Shown here: positions 31,742 to 40,977 of the stretch, piece after piece | Numbering within the stretch: the stretch's first letter is position 1 | How the letters are laid out: each line of letters opens with the position of its first letter | Assembly (NCBI GenBank): GCA_049802875.1 | Contig: JBARNH010000041.1 | Location: 1-42,305 of the forward strand | Direction of reading: 5' to 3' | DNA length: 42,305 nucleotides | From: Lutacidiplasma sp049802875 | GTDB taxonomy: Archaea; Thermoplasmatota; Thermoplasmata; Lutacidiplasmatales; UBA184 | Notes under the pieces: generated by a model | Seen by the model: only the letters and a program-made list of their open reading frames with translations | Told to the model about the DNA's origin: nothing | The model's database searches: none | Made by a program: the position numbers and the translations under genes

Positions 31742-33736
31742 ATGTCGCCACGGCGCGCGCCCCCTCGGGCGGTGGTCGAGAATCTCGAGCCCCAGGTTGA
31801 CGACGGCCGCACACCGGCACGCCGGAGCGCGGGAGAGTCCGTCGACGTCTCGGCCGACGTCTTTGCCGAGGGAACGAACCAGGTCCGAGCCGAAGTGAAA
31901 TGGCGGCGGGCCGGCGAGAGCGCCTGGCAGAGCGCCCCGATGGTCCCGGGGGACAACGACCGCTGGCGGGGAAGATTCTCCGTCCCGGCCGCCGGGGTTT
32001 ATCAATACACGGTGGAGGCGTGGGTCGATCCCTTTGCCGCTTGGTATCGCGAGTTCGAACGACGGGCCCAGGGCGGAACGGTCGCTCCGATCGATTTCCG
32101 GGAGGGCGCGAAGATTCTCGAGCGGATTGCGCGTCGAGCTGCGGGCGCGGACCGAGACCTCCTCCGAGATCACACGAAGCGGCTCCGCGAGGCGGCCGAT
32201 GGGGACCCGGCGGGTTCGGTTCGACTCGGCCTCGAAGAGGATCCCGTTCGCATCGCGGGCGAGCACCCGGAGCCCTCGGAGGTAACGCGATACCCGCAGA
32301 CGCTCACCATTGAGGTCGACCCCCGCCACGCGCAGCACAGCGCCTGGTACGAGATCTTTCCGAGGTCGACGAGCCCCCGGCCCGGTCCCCCCGGGACGTT
32401 CCGAGACCTGCGGGTTCGGTTGCACTACATCGCCGACCTCGGGTTCGACGTGGTCTACCTCCCGCCGATCCATCCGATCGGGCGAACGAACCGTCGGGGC
32501 CCCAACAACAGCCCGAACCCGCCCCCCGACGCCCCCGGGAGCCCGTGGGCGATCGGCTCGGAGCTGGGGGGTCACACCAGCGTCGCCCCCGAGCTCGGGA
32601 CCCTCGAGGAGTTCGATGAGATCATCGTGGAGGCACGTCGGCTGGGTCTCGAGGTCGCGCTCGACCTTGCGTTCCAGTGCTCCCCGGACCACCCTTGGGT
32701 CCGGGAGCACCCTGACTGGTTTCACCAGTTACCCGACGGGACCATACGGACGGCGGAGAACCCGCCCAAGAAATACGACGACATCTATCCGTTCGATTTC
32801 GCCACGCGGGACCGAGAGGCCCTGTGGGTCGCGCTCAAGGGGGTCGTCGACTTCTGGGTCGCCCACGGCGTCCGCTGGTTCCGGGTCGACAATCCCCACA
32901 CGAAGCCGTTCGAGTTCTGGCGATGGCTTATCGCGGAGGTGCGCGGGACGCATCCGGAGGTGCTCTTTCTCGCCGAAGCTTTTACTCGGCCCAAAGTGAT
33001 GTACGAGCTTGCCAAGGTGGGGTTCACGCACTCGTACACCTACTTTGCGTGGCGGACGACCCGGGCGGAGTTGACGGCGTACTTCGACGAGCTGAGCCGG
33101 GCCCCCGTCCACGAGATCTTTCGACCCCACCTCTGGCCGAACACCCCGGACATCCTCACTCCGCAGTTGCACTCGGGCCGGCGGTCCGTCTTCGTCCAGC
33201 GGCTCGTGCTCGCCGCTACCCTTTCCTCGCACTACGGGATCTACGGGCCTCCCTACGAGCTCCTCGAGCACACCCCCCTCGAGGTAGGAAAGGAGGAGTA
33301 CCTCGACTCCGAGAAGTACGCCGTTCGCTTCTGGCGACTCGACGCTCCGCAGAGCTTGGCCCCGGAGATTCGCCGCATCAACCAGATCCGACGGGAGAAC
33401 GCGGCACTGCGAGAGGGGCAGCAACTCACCTTCCATTCGATCGACAACGACCACCTCCTTTCGTTTAGCCGGCGCGCCGACGACGGCAACGTGGTTCTGG
33501 TCGTCGTCAACCTGAACCCCGAAGGGGCAGAAATCGGCTGGACCGCGCTCAACTTACCGGCCCTCGGGTTGGGCCCCGACGCCTCGTTCGAAGTGGTGGA
33601 CCTCTGGAACGGGCCCACCTACCAGTGGCACGGCCCACGGAACTTCGTTCGGCTCGACCCGGCCCTTACCGTCGCTCACGTCTTCCGAGTCCGGTTGAAG
33701 GATACCTCTACCCACCGTGGCGGAGCACTCGACTGA
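31742..33736 (+). CDS. glgE: Maltosyltransferase GlgE (alpha-glucan : maltose-1-phosphate)
   Basis: A 664-aa GH13_3 enzyme that transfers maltosyl units from alpha-maltose 1-phosphate to the non-reducing end of alpha-1,4-glucan. The N-terminal ~200 residues are the beta-sandwich and helical domain typical of GlgE (VRAEVKWRR..., then WVDPFAAWYREFERR). The barrel shows SAWYEIFPRS, DVVYLPPIHPIGRTNRRGPNN, the nucleophile Asp383 in FRVDNPHTKP, the acid/base Glu412 in LAEAFTRP, and the family-specific YFAWRTTRAEL. Length matches bacterial GlgE. First gene of the operon. Its stop is 1 nt before the ATG of treS-mak, whose product supplies maltose 1-phosphate. Confidence 0.95.
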   Translation: MSPRRAPPRAVVENLEPQVDDGRTPARRSAGESVDVSADVFAEGTNQVRAEVKWRRAGESAWQSAPMVPGDNDRWRGRFSVPAAGVYQYTVEAWVDPFAAWYREFERRAQGGTVAPIDFREGAKILERIARRAAGADRDLLRDHTKRLREAADGDPAGSVRLGLEEDPVRIAGEHPEPSEVTRYPQTLTIEVDPRHAQHSAWYEIFPRSTSPRPGPPGTFRDLRVRLHYIADLGFDVVYLPPIHPIGRTNRRGPNNSPNPPPDAPGSPWAIGSELGGHTSVAPELGTLEEFDEIIVEARRLGLEVALDLAFQCSPDHPWVREHPDWFHQLPDGTIRTAENPPKKYDDIYPFDFATRDREALWVALKGVVDFWVAHGVRWFRVDNPHTKPFEFWRWLIAEVRGTHPEVLFLAEAFTRPKVMYELAKVGFTHSYTYFAWRTTRAELTAYFDELSRAPVHEIFRPHLWPNTPDILTPQLHSGRRSVFVQRLVLAATLSSHYGIYGPPYELLEHTPLEVGKEEYLDSEKYAVRFWRLDAPQSLAPEIRRINQIRRENAALREGQQLTFHSIDNDHLLSFSRRADDGNVVLVVVNLNPEGAEIGWTALNLPALGLGPDASFEVVDLWNGPTYQWHGPRNFVRLDPALTVAHVFRVRLKDTSTHRGGALD

Positions 33737-33737
33737 C

Positions 33738-36700
33738 ATGGAGCCTCCTGCCGTTGCGCCGGCGAGCGAGACCGCACCCATCGCGGTCGACCCGACCTGG
33801 TACAAGGATGCCATCATCTACGAACTGCATGTCCGTGCCTTCGCCGACAGCAAACAGGCCGGGACGGGGGATTTCCCGGGCCTGACGGGCAAGCTCGACT
33901 ACCTTCGGGACCTCGGCGTCACCGCGCTCTGGTTGCTCCCGTTCTATCCGTCGCCCCTGCTCGACGACGGCTACGATATCTCCGACTACACCGGGATCCA
34001 TCCGAACTACGGGACCCTCCGCGAGTTCCGCAACTTCCTGCGCGAGGCCCACGCCCGCGGGCTGCGCGTGATCACGGAACTGGTGCTCAACCACACCTCC
34101 GACCAGCACTGGTGGTTCCAACGGGCTCGCCAAGCCCCCCCCGGCTCGACCGAGCGCGACTACTACCTGTGGAGCGACACCCCGGACCGCTTCTCGGGCG
34201 CTCGCATCATTTTCAACGACTTCGAGCGGTCCAACTGGACGTGGGACCCGGCTGCTCGGGCCTACTACTTCCATCGGTTCTACAGCCACCAACCGGACCT
34301 GAACTACGACAATCCGGTCGTCGTACGGGCGATCTCGCGCACGATCGACGCGTGGCTCGAGATGGGAGTCGATGGGCTCCGCCTCGACGCCATCCCCTAC
34401 CTCTTCAAGCGGGAGGGAACGAACTGCGAGAACCTGCCGGAGACCCATGCCTTCCTTCGGGCACTGCGTCACCGGGTCGACGAGAAGTTCCCCGGGCGCA
34501 TGCTGCTCGCGGAGGCCAACCAGTGGCCGGAGGACGCGGCCGCGTACTTCGGGACGGGTTCGGGCGACGAATGCCACACGGCCTTCCACTTCCCGCTCAT
34601 GCCGCGACTGTTCATGGCGACGCGGATGGGGACCCGGTTCCCCATCCTCGATGTGCTGAACCAGACCCCTCGGATTCCGACGAATTGTCAGTGGCTCCTG
34701 TTCCTGCGGAACCACGACGAGCTTACGCTCGAGATGGTCTCGGACGAGGAGCGGGACTACATGTACCGCGCGTACGCCCACGACGCGCGCATGCGCGTCA
34801 ACGTCGGAATCCGCCGGCGACTCGCCCCCCTTCTGAGCAACGACCGTCGGCTCATCGAGCTCATGAACGGGCTCTTGTTCTCGCTTCCCGGCACCCCCGT
34901 CCTCTACTACGGCGACGAGATCGGGATGGGGGACAACATCTACCTCGGCGACCGCAACAGCGTTCGGACCCCGATGCAATGGAGTGCCGACCGCAACGCG
35001 GGGTTCTCGCGGACGAACCCACAGCGGATCTACCTGCCGGTGATCATCGACCCGGAATACCACTACGAGACGGTGAACGTGGAGGCCCAGCAGGGCAACC
35101 CTCATTCGTTATTGTGGCACATGAAGCGGATCATCGCCCTCCGCCGGCAGACCCGCGTGTTCGGACGGGGGAGCACCACCTTCCTCTACCCGGCGAATTC
35201 CCACGTGCTCGCTTTCGTCCGCGCCTACGAGGGCGAGCAAGTGCTCGTGGTCGCCAACCTCTGCCACCTCGCCCAACCGGTCGACCTCGACCTCCGTGAC
35301 TTCCGCGGCATGCGCCCGATCGAACTGTTCGGTCAGACCCCCTTTCCGCCGGTGACGTACGAACCCTACCGGCTGACGCTTGGTCCCTACGAGTTTGGCT
35401 GGTTCCGCCTCGAAACGCCGATCACCGCCACGGGCCCAACCCCGGCGGCGACCGTGGAGCCGGTCGTCCTCGCCGCCCGTGGGGACTGGGCCGCGGCCGA
35501 GGAGCCCGCCCACCGGGAACGGATCGACACGTTCCTGTTCCGCTACCTTCCGACCGCCCGATGGTTCCGGGGCAAGGGCCTGCCCCGCGAATCCGTCCAC
35601 TGGGCTCGGACGATCGCCTTCGGGACCGACGCCGGAGCCGCTCGCCTGGCCCTCGTCGAAGTTCGCTACGCCGACTCGGACCCCCAGACCTATCTGCTCC
35701 CCATCGGGTTCACCCAATCCGGCCCTCCCTCGACCCTCGCCGAGTCGGCCCCGAGCGATGTGCTGGCGATCTTCCGACCCGGCGCGCCCGTCCCCGACCG
35801 GCTCCTCCACGATGTGGCTCAGGCTCCGGAGTTCGTCCGTCAAACGGTCGGTCGGATCGCCCGAAACCGCCGCCGGCGGGTCGACCTCGACGAGCTCGTG
35901 GCCACCCGCACGAAGGCGTTCGACCGGGAGGACACCTCGACCTCGACCCTTCCCGTCGTTCCCCTCCGTGGCGAGCAGTCGAACTCTTCCGCGAAGATCG
36001 GGGACCAGTACATCCTGAAGACGTTCCGGCTCGTGGAGCGAGGGCAGAACCCCGAGATCGAGTTGGGGCAGTTCCTGCTCCGGCACCCCCCCGCTCCGGT
36101 CGCCCCGCTCGCCGGGTTCCTCGAGCTGCGGACGGGATCGGAAGGAGTCTACAGCTTGGCCTCCCTTCACCGGTTCGTCCCGAACGAGGGCGACGCGTGG
36201 GGACTCACGATCGACCACTTGCGGGGGTACTTCGACCGGGCCCGAGCCCACTACGCTCCGGGACGAGCGGCGCCGAAGGAGGAGGATCGGAGGATCGACC
36301 TCGCGGGCTCGGCGCCCCCGGCGATTGCGACCGAGCTCGTCGGGGCGTACCTGGAGCAGATCGGTCGCCTCGGACAGCGCACCGCAGAGTTCCACCGGGC
36401 GCTGGCGAGCGACCCCACCGACCCCGCGTTCGCCCCCGAGCCGTTCGACCAGCTGTATGTGCGCTCGATCCTTCAGACGATGGACACGCAACGCCAGCAG
36501 GCCTTCGAGCTGCTGCGGAGCTCCCACGGCAGCTTGCCGAGCCCCGGCCGCGAACTGGCGGAGGGGATCATCGGGAAAGAGGACGTCGTGTACCGCCGTT
36601 TCCACCGCCTGCTCGAGCACCGGTACGGTGGCCAGCGGATCCGCATCCACGGAGACTACCACCTGGGCCAGGTCCTCTGGACCGGCAAGGACTTCGTGAT

Positions 36701-37109
36701 CATCGACCTCGAAGGCGAGCCGCTCCGGTCCATCACCGAACGCCGTCTGAAGCGGTCCCCGCTGCGCGACGTCGCCGGCATGTTGCGTTCGTTCGACTAC
36801 GCCGCACGGGTCACGTTGCAGGAGATCCCGCTCGGCGGGGCGGAACCCGCCGGGGCGGGGCGAGAGTCCTTGCAGCCCCTCGCCGAGCTCTGGGTATCGT
36901 GGGTCTCTTCGGCGTTCCTGCGCGGGTACCGCGACGCCTCCGAGAATGCCCCGTTCGTCCCGCACAACTCGGCCGAGATCCGGCAGCTGTTGGGCGCTTA
37001 CGTCCTCGAGAAGTCGTTGTACGAGGTCCGCTACGAGATCAACAATCGCCCGAAGTGGGTGGAGATCCCGCTGCGAGGGCTCACCCATCTCCTGGCGTCC
37101 GAAGAGTAG
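33738..37109 (+). CDS. treS: Trehalose synthase-maltokinase fusion
   Basis: A 1123-aa fusion. Residues ~15-560 are trehalose synthase (GH13_16), which interconverts trehalose and maltose: WYKDAIIYELHVRAFADS, nucleophile Asp217 in GLRLDAIPYLF, acid/base Glu259 in LLAEANQWP, Asp327 in FLRNHDELTLE. After a linker, residues ~600-1123 are a maltokinase (Pep2/Mak): FRYLPTARWFRGKG cap, ending with the kinase-type catalytic segment HGDYHLGQ (His971-Asp973) and IDLEGEP (Asp990, Glu992). Together they turn trehalose into maltose 1-phosphate, the substrate of GlgE. The ATG at 33738 follows the glgE stop by 1 nt; a GTG at 33717 would add seven residues. Such fusions are known in bacteria. Confidence 0.95.
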   Translation: MEPPAVAPASETAPIAVDPTWYKDAIIYELHVRAFADSKQAGTGDFPGLTGKLDYLRDLGVTALWLLPFYPSPLLDDGYDISDYTGIHPNYGTLREFRNFLREAHARGLRVITELVLNHTSDQHWWFQRARQAPPGSTERDYYLWSDTPDRFSGARIIFNDFERSNWTWDPAARAYYFHRFYSHQPDLNYDNPVVVRAISRTIDAWLEMGVDGLRLDAIPYLFKREGTNCENLPETHAFLRALRHRVDEKFPGRMLLAEANQWPEDAAAYFGTGSGDECHTAFHFPLMPRLFMATRMGTRFPILDVLNQTPRIPTNCQWLLFLRNHDELTLEMVSDEERDYMYRAYAHDARMRVNVGIRRRLAPLLSNDRRLIELMNGLLFSLPGTPVLYYGDEIGMGDNIYLGDRNSVRTPMQWSADRNAGFSRTNPQRIYLPVIIDPEYHYETVNVEAQQGNPHSLLWHMKRIIALRRQTRVFGRGSTTFLYPANSHVLAFVRAYEGEQVLVVANLCHLAQPVDLDLRDFRGMRPIELFGQTPFPPVTYEPYRLTLGPYEFGWFRLETPITATGPTPAATVEPVVLAARGDWAAAEEPAHRERIDTFLFRYLPTARWFRGKGLPRESVHWARTIAFGTDAGAARLALVEVRYADSDPQTYLLPIGFTQSGPPSTLAESAPSDVLAIFRPGAPVPDRLLHDVAQAPEFVRQTVGRIARNRRRRVDLDELVATRTKAFDREDTSTSTLPVVPLRGEQSNSSAKIGDQYILKTFRLVERGQNPEIELGQFLLRHPPAPVAPLAGFLELRTGSEGVYSLASLHRFVPNEGDAWGLTIDHLRGYFDRARAHYAPGRAAPKEEDRRIDLAGSAPPAIATELVGAYLEQIGRLGQRTAEFHRALASDPTDPAFAPEPFDQLYVRSILQTMDTQRQQAFELLRSSHGSLPSPGRELAEGIIGKEDVVYRRFHRLLEHRYGGQRIRIHGDYHLGQVLWTGKDFVIIDLEGEPLRSITERRLKRSPLRDVAGMLRSFDYAARVTLQEIPLGGAEPAGAGRESLQPLAELWVSWVSSAFLRGYRDASENAPFVPHNSAEIRQLLGAYVLEKSLYEVRYEINNRPKWVEIPLRGLTHLLASEE

Positions 37110-37114
37110 CGAGG

Positions 37115-39028
37115 ATGCCCCGCCCTCGGCCGGACCGGTGGACGTCGTTGGCTCGAGCCGCCGGGATCCTTCCGACCTACCGGGACCTCTCCGGGGAGAT
37201 TCGCTCGGTTTCCCGGCCCACTCTTGCCGCACTGCTGGAGGGCCTCGGGGTGCCCACCGGAGGTTCGGAGGGGGTCCCGCAACGGGTCTCCGGGGCGCAC
37301 GCGGACCGCCGCGATCGGGAGACGACGCTCTTCATCGTCGACCGCGGACGTCCGGGCGGTCCCGCCGGATCCGTGCGGCCGATCGCCCGTAACTTCGGGG
37401 GCAGCCGAGTCTCCGTCCGCCGGGCCGGCGAACGACGGTGGCGACCGCTGCGGCGGGAACCGTCCGGAAGCTATGCCGTGCCGGCCTCCCTCCCGTACGG
37501 ATGTCATGAGCTCCGGGTCCAGGGGAACGGTCGTACTTCCCAGGGGCTACTCGTACGGTCCCCCCGCCACCTACCTCCGCTGCACGGCCGCCGATGGGGC
37601 CTCTTCACTCCGCTCTATGCGCTGCGGACCCGCCGCACGTGGGGGATCGGCGACCTCACCGCGCTGGAGGAGCTGGGGGCGTGGGCCCGCCCGCTCGGCG
37701 CTTCGGTGCTCGCGACCCTGCCCCTGCTGCCGGCCTTCCTGGAACGCCCGTATGAACCGAGCCCGTATCGTCCGGTGAGCCGACGGTTCTGGAACGAGGT
37801 CTACCTGGATCCGACCGCGACCCCAGAATTCTCCGCCTCGGGCCCCGCCCAACATCTCGTGGGATCCTCCGAGTTCCGTCGTCGGGTCGCGAAGCTCGAG
37901 GGCCGCAGCACCGTCGACTTCCGGGCCGTGGGGCGGCTCAAACGGAGCGTCCTCGAGCGAATGCTTGCGACGTTCGTTCGTTCAACTTCCCGGCGGAACG
38001 GGGCCTTCCGACAGTTCGTCCGTGAGACCGAAGGGGTCCGGGAGTACGCTCGATTTCGCGCGACGCTCGAACCGAATCCGGGTCGTGCCCTGCGATACCA
38101 CCTGTTCGCTCAATGGCTCGTCCACGAGCAGCTCGAGAGCGTCGCGACCCGGCTTCGCGAGCGGGGGATCGATCTCTACCTCGACCTTCCGATCGGGATC
38201 CATCCGGACGGCTTCGACGCGGTCCATGATCACCGCCTCCTCGTAGGATCGGTTTCGGCCGGGTCTCCCCCCGACCCTGGAGTCCCCCGGGGCCAAGACT
38301 GGGGCTTTCCCCCTTGGCACCCGGACCGGCTCCGCCGAGCGGGGTATCGTCCGCTCGTGGCGACGATACGGCATCACCTGAAGGTCGCGCGTTTCCTCCG
38401 AATCGACCACGTCCTGGGCCTCCACCGATTGTACTGGATTCCCCGCGGCCAACGTCCCCGAGACGGCGGGTACGTTCGATACCCCGCTGAGGAGATCTAC
38501 GCCGTCCTCACGGCGGAGGCCCAGCGGGCCCGGGCATCCCTGGTGGGCGAGGACCTGGGCACGGTGCCGCCGAACCTTCGAAGGGCCCTGCGAGCATGGG
38601 GGTTGCTCGGGCTGTACGTGGCCCAGCTCGAGTGGGACGGAGGAGGCCGGGCCCGCCGGATTCCTCCCGACTCGGTGGTCTCTCTCAACACCCACGACCA
38701 CCTTCCCTTCGCCGGCTACTGGGCGCAGCGGGCCGTGAAGCATCCGCCGTCGCGGGCCCGAGGTGAGTTTCCGGCGGTGTCGACTCCCGCAACGGAGGCG
38801 TTCCGCGCCGCGACCTTGCGGCTCGCCGCGAGCCCCGCACGACTGCTGCTCGTCAACCTCGAGGACCTCTGGGGCGAGACGCGCCCGCAGAACGTTCCGG
38901 GCGTTGCGGGTCACCGCTACTTCCGCCGTCGGCACCGGTGGGGCCTCGACCGTCTCCGAGCCGAGCCGGAACCGAGCGAACTGCTTTGTGCGCTCGACGA
39001 CGTGCGACGCGCGAGGCGAGCGAGATGA
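37115..39028 (+). CDS. malQ: 4-alpha-glucanotransferase (GH77)
   Basis: A 637-aa disproportionating enzyme that shuffles alpha-1,4-glucan segments. The first ~150 residues are an N-terminal beta-type domain as in longer MalQ enzymes; the barrel begins at RRWGLFTPLYALRTRRTWGIGDL. Catalytic residues: Asp431 in RIDHVLGLHRLYWIP, Glu479 in GEDLGTVP, Asp528 in NTHDHLPFAGYW. The open frame continues far upstream inside treS, but ATG 37115 (5 nt after the treS stop) fits operon spacing. Its stop overlaps the glgB ATG. It may process short chains left by GlgE or the debranching enzyme. Confidence 0.94.
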   Translation: MPRPRPDRWTSLARAAGILPTYRDLSGEIRSVSRPTLAALLEGLGVPTGGSEGVPQRVSGAHADRRDRETTLFIVDRGRPGGPAGSVRPIARNFGGSRVSVRRAGERRWRPLRREPSGSYAVPASLPYGCHELRVQGNGRTSQGLLVRSPRHLPPLHGRRWGLFTPLYALRTRRTWGIGDLTALEELGAWARPLGASVLATLPLLPAFLERPYEPSPYRPVSRRFWNEVYLDPTATPEFSASGPAQHLVGSSEFRRRVAKLEGRSTVDFRAVGRLKRSVLERMLATFVRSTSRRNGAFRQFVRETEGVREYARFRATLEPNPGRALRYHLFAQWLVHEQLESVATRLRERGIDLYLDLPIGIHPDGFDAVHDHRLLVGSVSAGSPPDPGVPRGQDWGFPPWHPDRLRRAGYRPLVATIRHHLKVARFLRIDHVLGLHRLYWIPRGQRPRDGGYVRYPAEEIYAVLTAEAQRARASLVGEDLGTVPPNLRRALRAWGLLGLYVAQLEWDGGGRARRIPPDSVVSLNTHDHLPFAGYWAQRAVKHPPSRARGEFPAVSTPATEAFRAATLRLAASPARLLLVNLEDLWGETRPQNVPGVAGHRYFRRRHRWGLDRLRAEPEPSELLCALDDVRRARRAR

Positions 39029-40977
39029 GCCCTCGACCGCGAACGCGCGCGACCGCCGGAGGTGCCCGGACAGGGTCCCCCCCGGCGCCGGCCCTCACCG
39101 ACTTCGATCTCTACCTCTTCAACGAGGGCACCCACTCTCGTCTCTACGAGAAACTCGGAGCGCATCCGTACGGTTCGCGTCGGTCCGCCGGCACGCACTT
39201 CGCGGTGTGGGCGCCGAACGCCGAACGGGTGAGCGTGATCGGTGAGTTCAACGATTGGACTCCGGGGGTCGAGGAGCTTTCCCCGGTCGGCGGGTCCGGG
39301 ATCTTCGAGGGGGCGGTGCCCACCGCTCACCCCGGAGCGCTGTACAAGTACCGGGTCCGATCGCGCTGGGACGGGTACGAGGTCGACAAGTCCGACCCGT
39401 TCCGTTTCGTGCAGGAGACCCCGCCGGGCACGGCGTCCCGGGTCTGGGACCTCCGCTACTCGTGGGACGACGAGGAGTGGATGGCCGAGCGGGGGCGACG
39501 GATCGCCCGGGACGCCCCGGTCTCCATCTACGAGGTGCATCTCGGTTCGTGGCGTCGCGTCCCGGAGGAGGGGAACCGGTCCCTCACCTACCGGGAGGCC
39601 GCCGGGCGCCTGGTGGATTACGTCGTCGATATGGGGTTCTCCCACGTCGAGTTCCTTCCGCTCGCGGAGCACGCGTTCTACGGCTCGTGGGGGTATGAGC
39701 CCACCGGATTTTTCGCCCCGACCTCTCGGTACGGTGACCCGCAAGACCTGATGGCTCTGGTGGGCGCGCTGCACAGCGCCGGGGTCGGTGCGATCCTCGA
39801 CTGGGTCCCCGCGCACTTCCCCTCGGACGAACACAGCCTCGGCTACTTCGACGGCACCCACCTGTACGAGCACGCCGACCCTCGGAAGGGATGGCACCCG
39901 GACTGGCACACGCTGCTGTTCAACTACGGCCGCAACGAGGTCCGGGCGTTCCTCGCGAGCAGCGCGGTCTTCTGGCTCGATCGCTACCACTTCGACGCGC
40001 TCCGCTTCGACGGAGTCGCCTCCATGCTCTACCTCGACTACTCACGCCGGCCCGGCGAGTGGGTGCCGAACGAGCAGGGGGGACACGAGAACCTCGAGGC
40101 GATCCGGTTCCTCCGATGGCTGAACGAAACGATCTATTCCACCGTCCCCGGGACCGAGACGATCGCCGAGGAGTCGACGGCGTGGCCGCTCGTCTCGCGC
40201 CCGACCACTATGGGCGGTCTCGGGTTTGGCTACAAGTGGGACATGGGATGGATGCACGACACCCTCGAGTACCTTCGACTCGACCCGATCTACCGCCGCC
40301 ATCACCAGGACGAACTCACGTTCCGTTCGATCTACGCGTTCCAGGAGAACTTCATCCTCCCGCTCTCCCACGACGAGGTGGTCTACGGGAAGGGCTCGCT
40401 CGTGGACCGCATGCCCGGCGACCCTTGGCAGAAGTTCGCCAACGTCCGGCTCCTCTTGGCCTACCAGTTCGCGTTGCCCGGAAAGAAACTCCTGTTCATG
40501 GGCTCTGAGCTCGGTTCGTGGCGAGAGTGGAGCCACGAAGCGAGCCTCGATTGGCATCTGACGGAGGAGCCACCGTCGCTCGGGCTCCAGAACTGGGTCC
40601 GTACCCTGAACCGTCTCTATCGCGAGACGGGCTCGCTCCATCGACTCGACACCGAGCCGGCCGGCTTCGAGTGGGTCGACCACTCCGACCACGCGCAGAG
40701 CGTGCTCTCCTTCCTGCGGCGCGGGGGGGACGACTCCGAACTCACGCTGGCCGTGTTCAACTTCACGCCCGTGCCCCGAGAACCCTACCGGGTAGGAGTG
40801 CCGTTCCCAGGTACGTGGACCCTGCTGGCGAACAGCGACGCGGCCGAGTTCGGGGGGAGCGGAGCGGGAACCTCGGGCCCCGTGAGCACGGAGGAGGTCG
40901 GTTGGCACGGTCGGCCATTTTCCCTGCACCTCGCACTTCCCCCGTTGGGAGCCCTCTTCCTCCACTCGCCGGGGTGA
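39025..40977 (+). CDS. glgB: 1,4-alpha-glucan branching enzyme (GH13)
   Basis: A 650-aa branching enzyme introducing alpha-1,6 links. After a ~40-residue low-complexity N-terminus there is a CBM48 domain (YLFNEGTHSRLYEKLGAHP, THFAVWAPNAERVSVIGEFNDW), then the GH13 barrel: YGSWGYEPTGFFAPTSRYG, nucleophile Asp329 in LRFDGVASMLYLDYSR, acid/base Glu382 in IAEESTAWP, Asp450 in LSHDEVVYGKGS, and a C-terminal beta domain. ATG 39025 overlaps the malQ stop. Branched glucan is what GlgE elongates. The GH13 form is typical of bacteria, whereas many archaea use a GH57 branching enzyme. Confidence 0.95.
   Translation: MSPRPRTRATAGGARTGSPPAPALTDFDLYLFNEGTHSRLYEKLGAHPYGSRRSAGTHFAVWAPNAERVSVIGEFNDWTPGVEELSPVGGSGIFEGAVPTAHPGALYKYRVRSRWDGYEVDKSDPFRFVQETPPGTASRVWDLRYSWDDEEWMAERGRRIARDAPVSIYEVHLGSWRRVPEEGNRSLTYREAAGRLVDYVVDMGFSHVEFLPLAEHAFYGSWGYEPTGFFAPTSRYGDPQDLMALVGALHSAGVGAILDWVPAHFPSDEHSLGYFDGTHLYEHADPRKGWHPDWHTLLFNYGRNEVRAFLASSAVFWLDRYHFDALRFDGVASMLYLDYSRRPGEWVPNEQGGHENLEAIRFLRWLNETIYSTVPGTETIAEESTAWPLVSRPTTMGGLGFGYKWDMGWMHDTLEYLRLDPIYRRHHQDELTFRSIYAFQENFILPLSHDEVVYGKGSLVDRMPGDPWQKFANVRLLLAYQFALPGKKLLFMGSELGSWREWSHEASLDWHLTEEPPSLGLQNWVRTLNRLYRETGSLHRLDTEPAGFEWVDHSDHAQSVLSFLRRGGDDSELTLAVFNFTPVPREPYRVGVPFPGTWTLLANSDAAEFGGSGAGTSGPVSTEEVGWHGRPFSLHLALPPLGALFLHSPG

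Noticed and set aside
35561..37114. Long N-terminal extension of the malQ frame inside treS-mak
   Set aside because: The upstream part is an Arg/Pro/Ala-rich shadow of the maltokinase region; the MalQ homology and operon spacing start at 37115.
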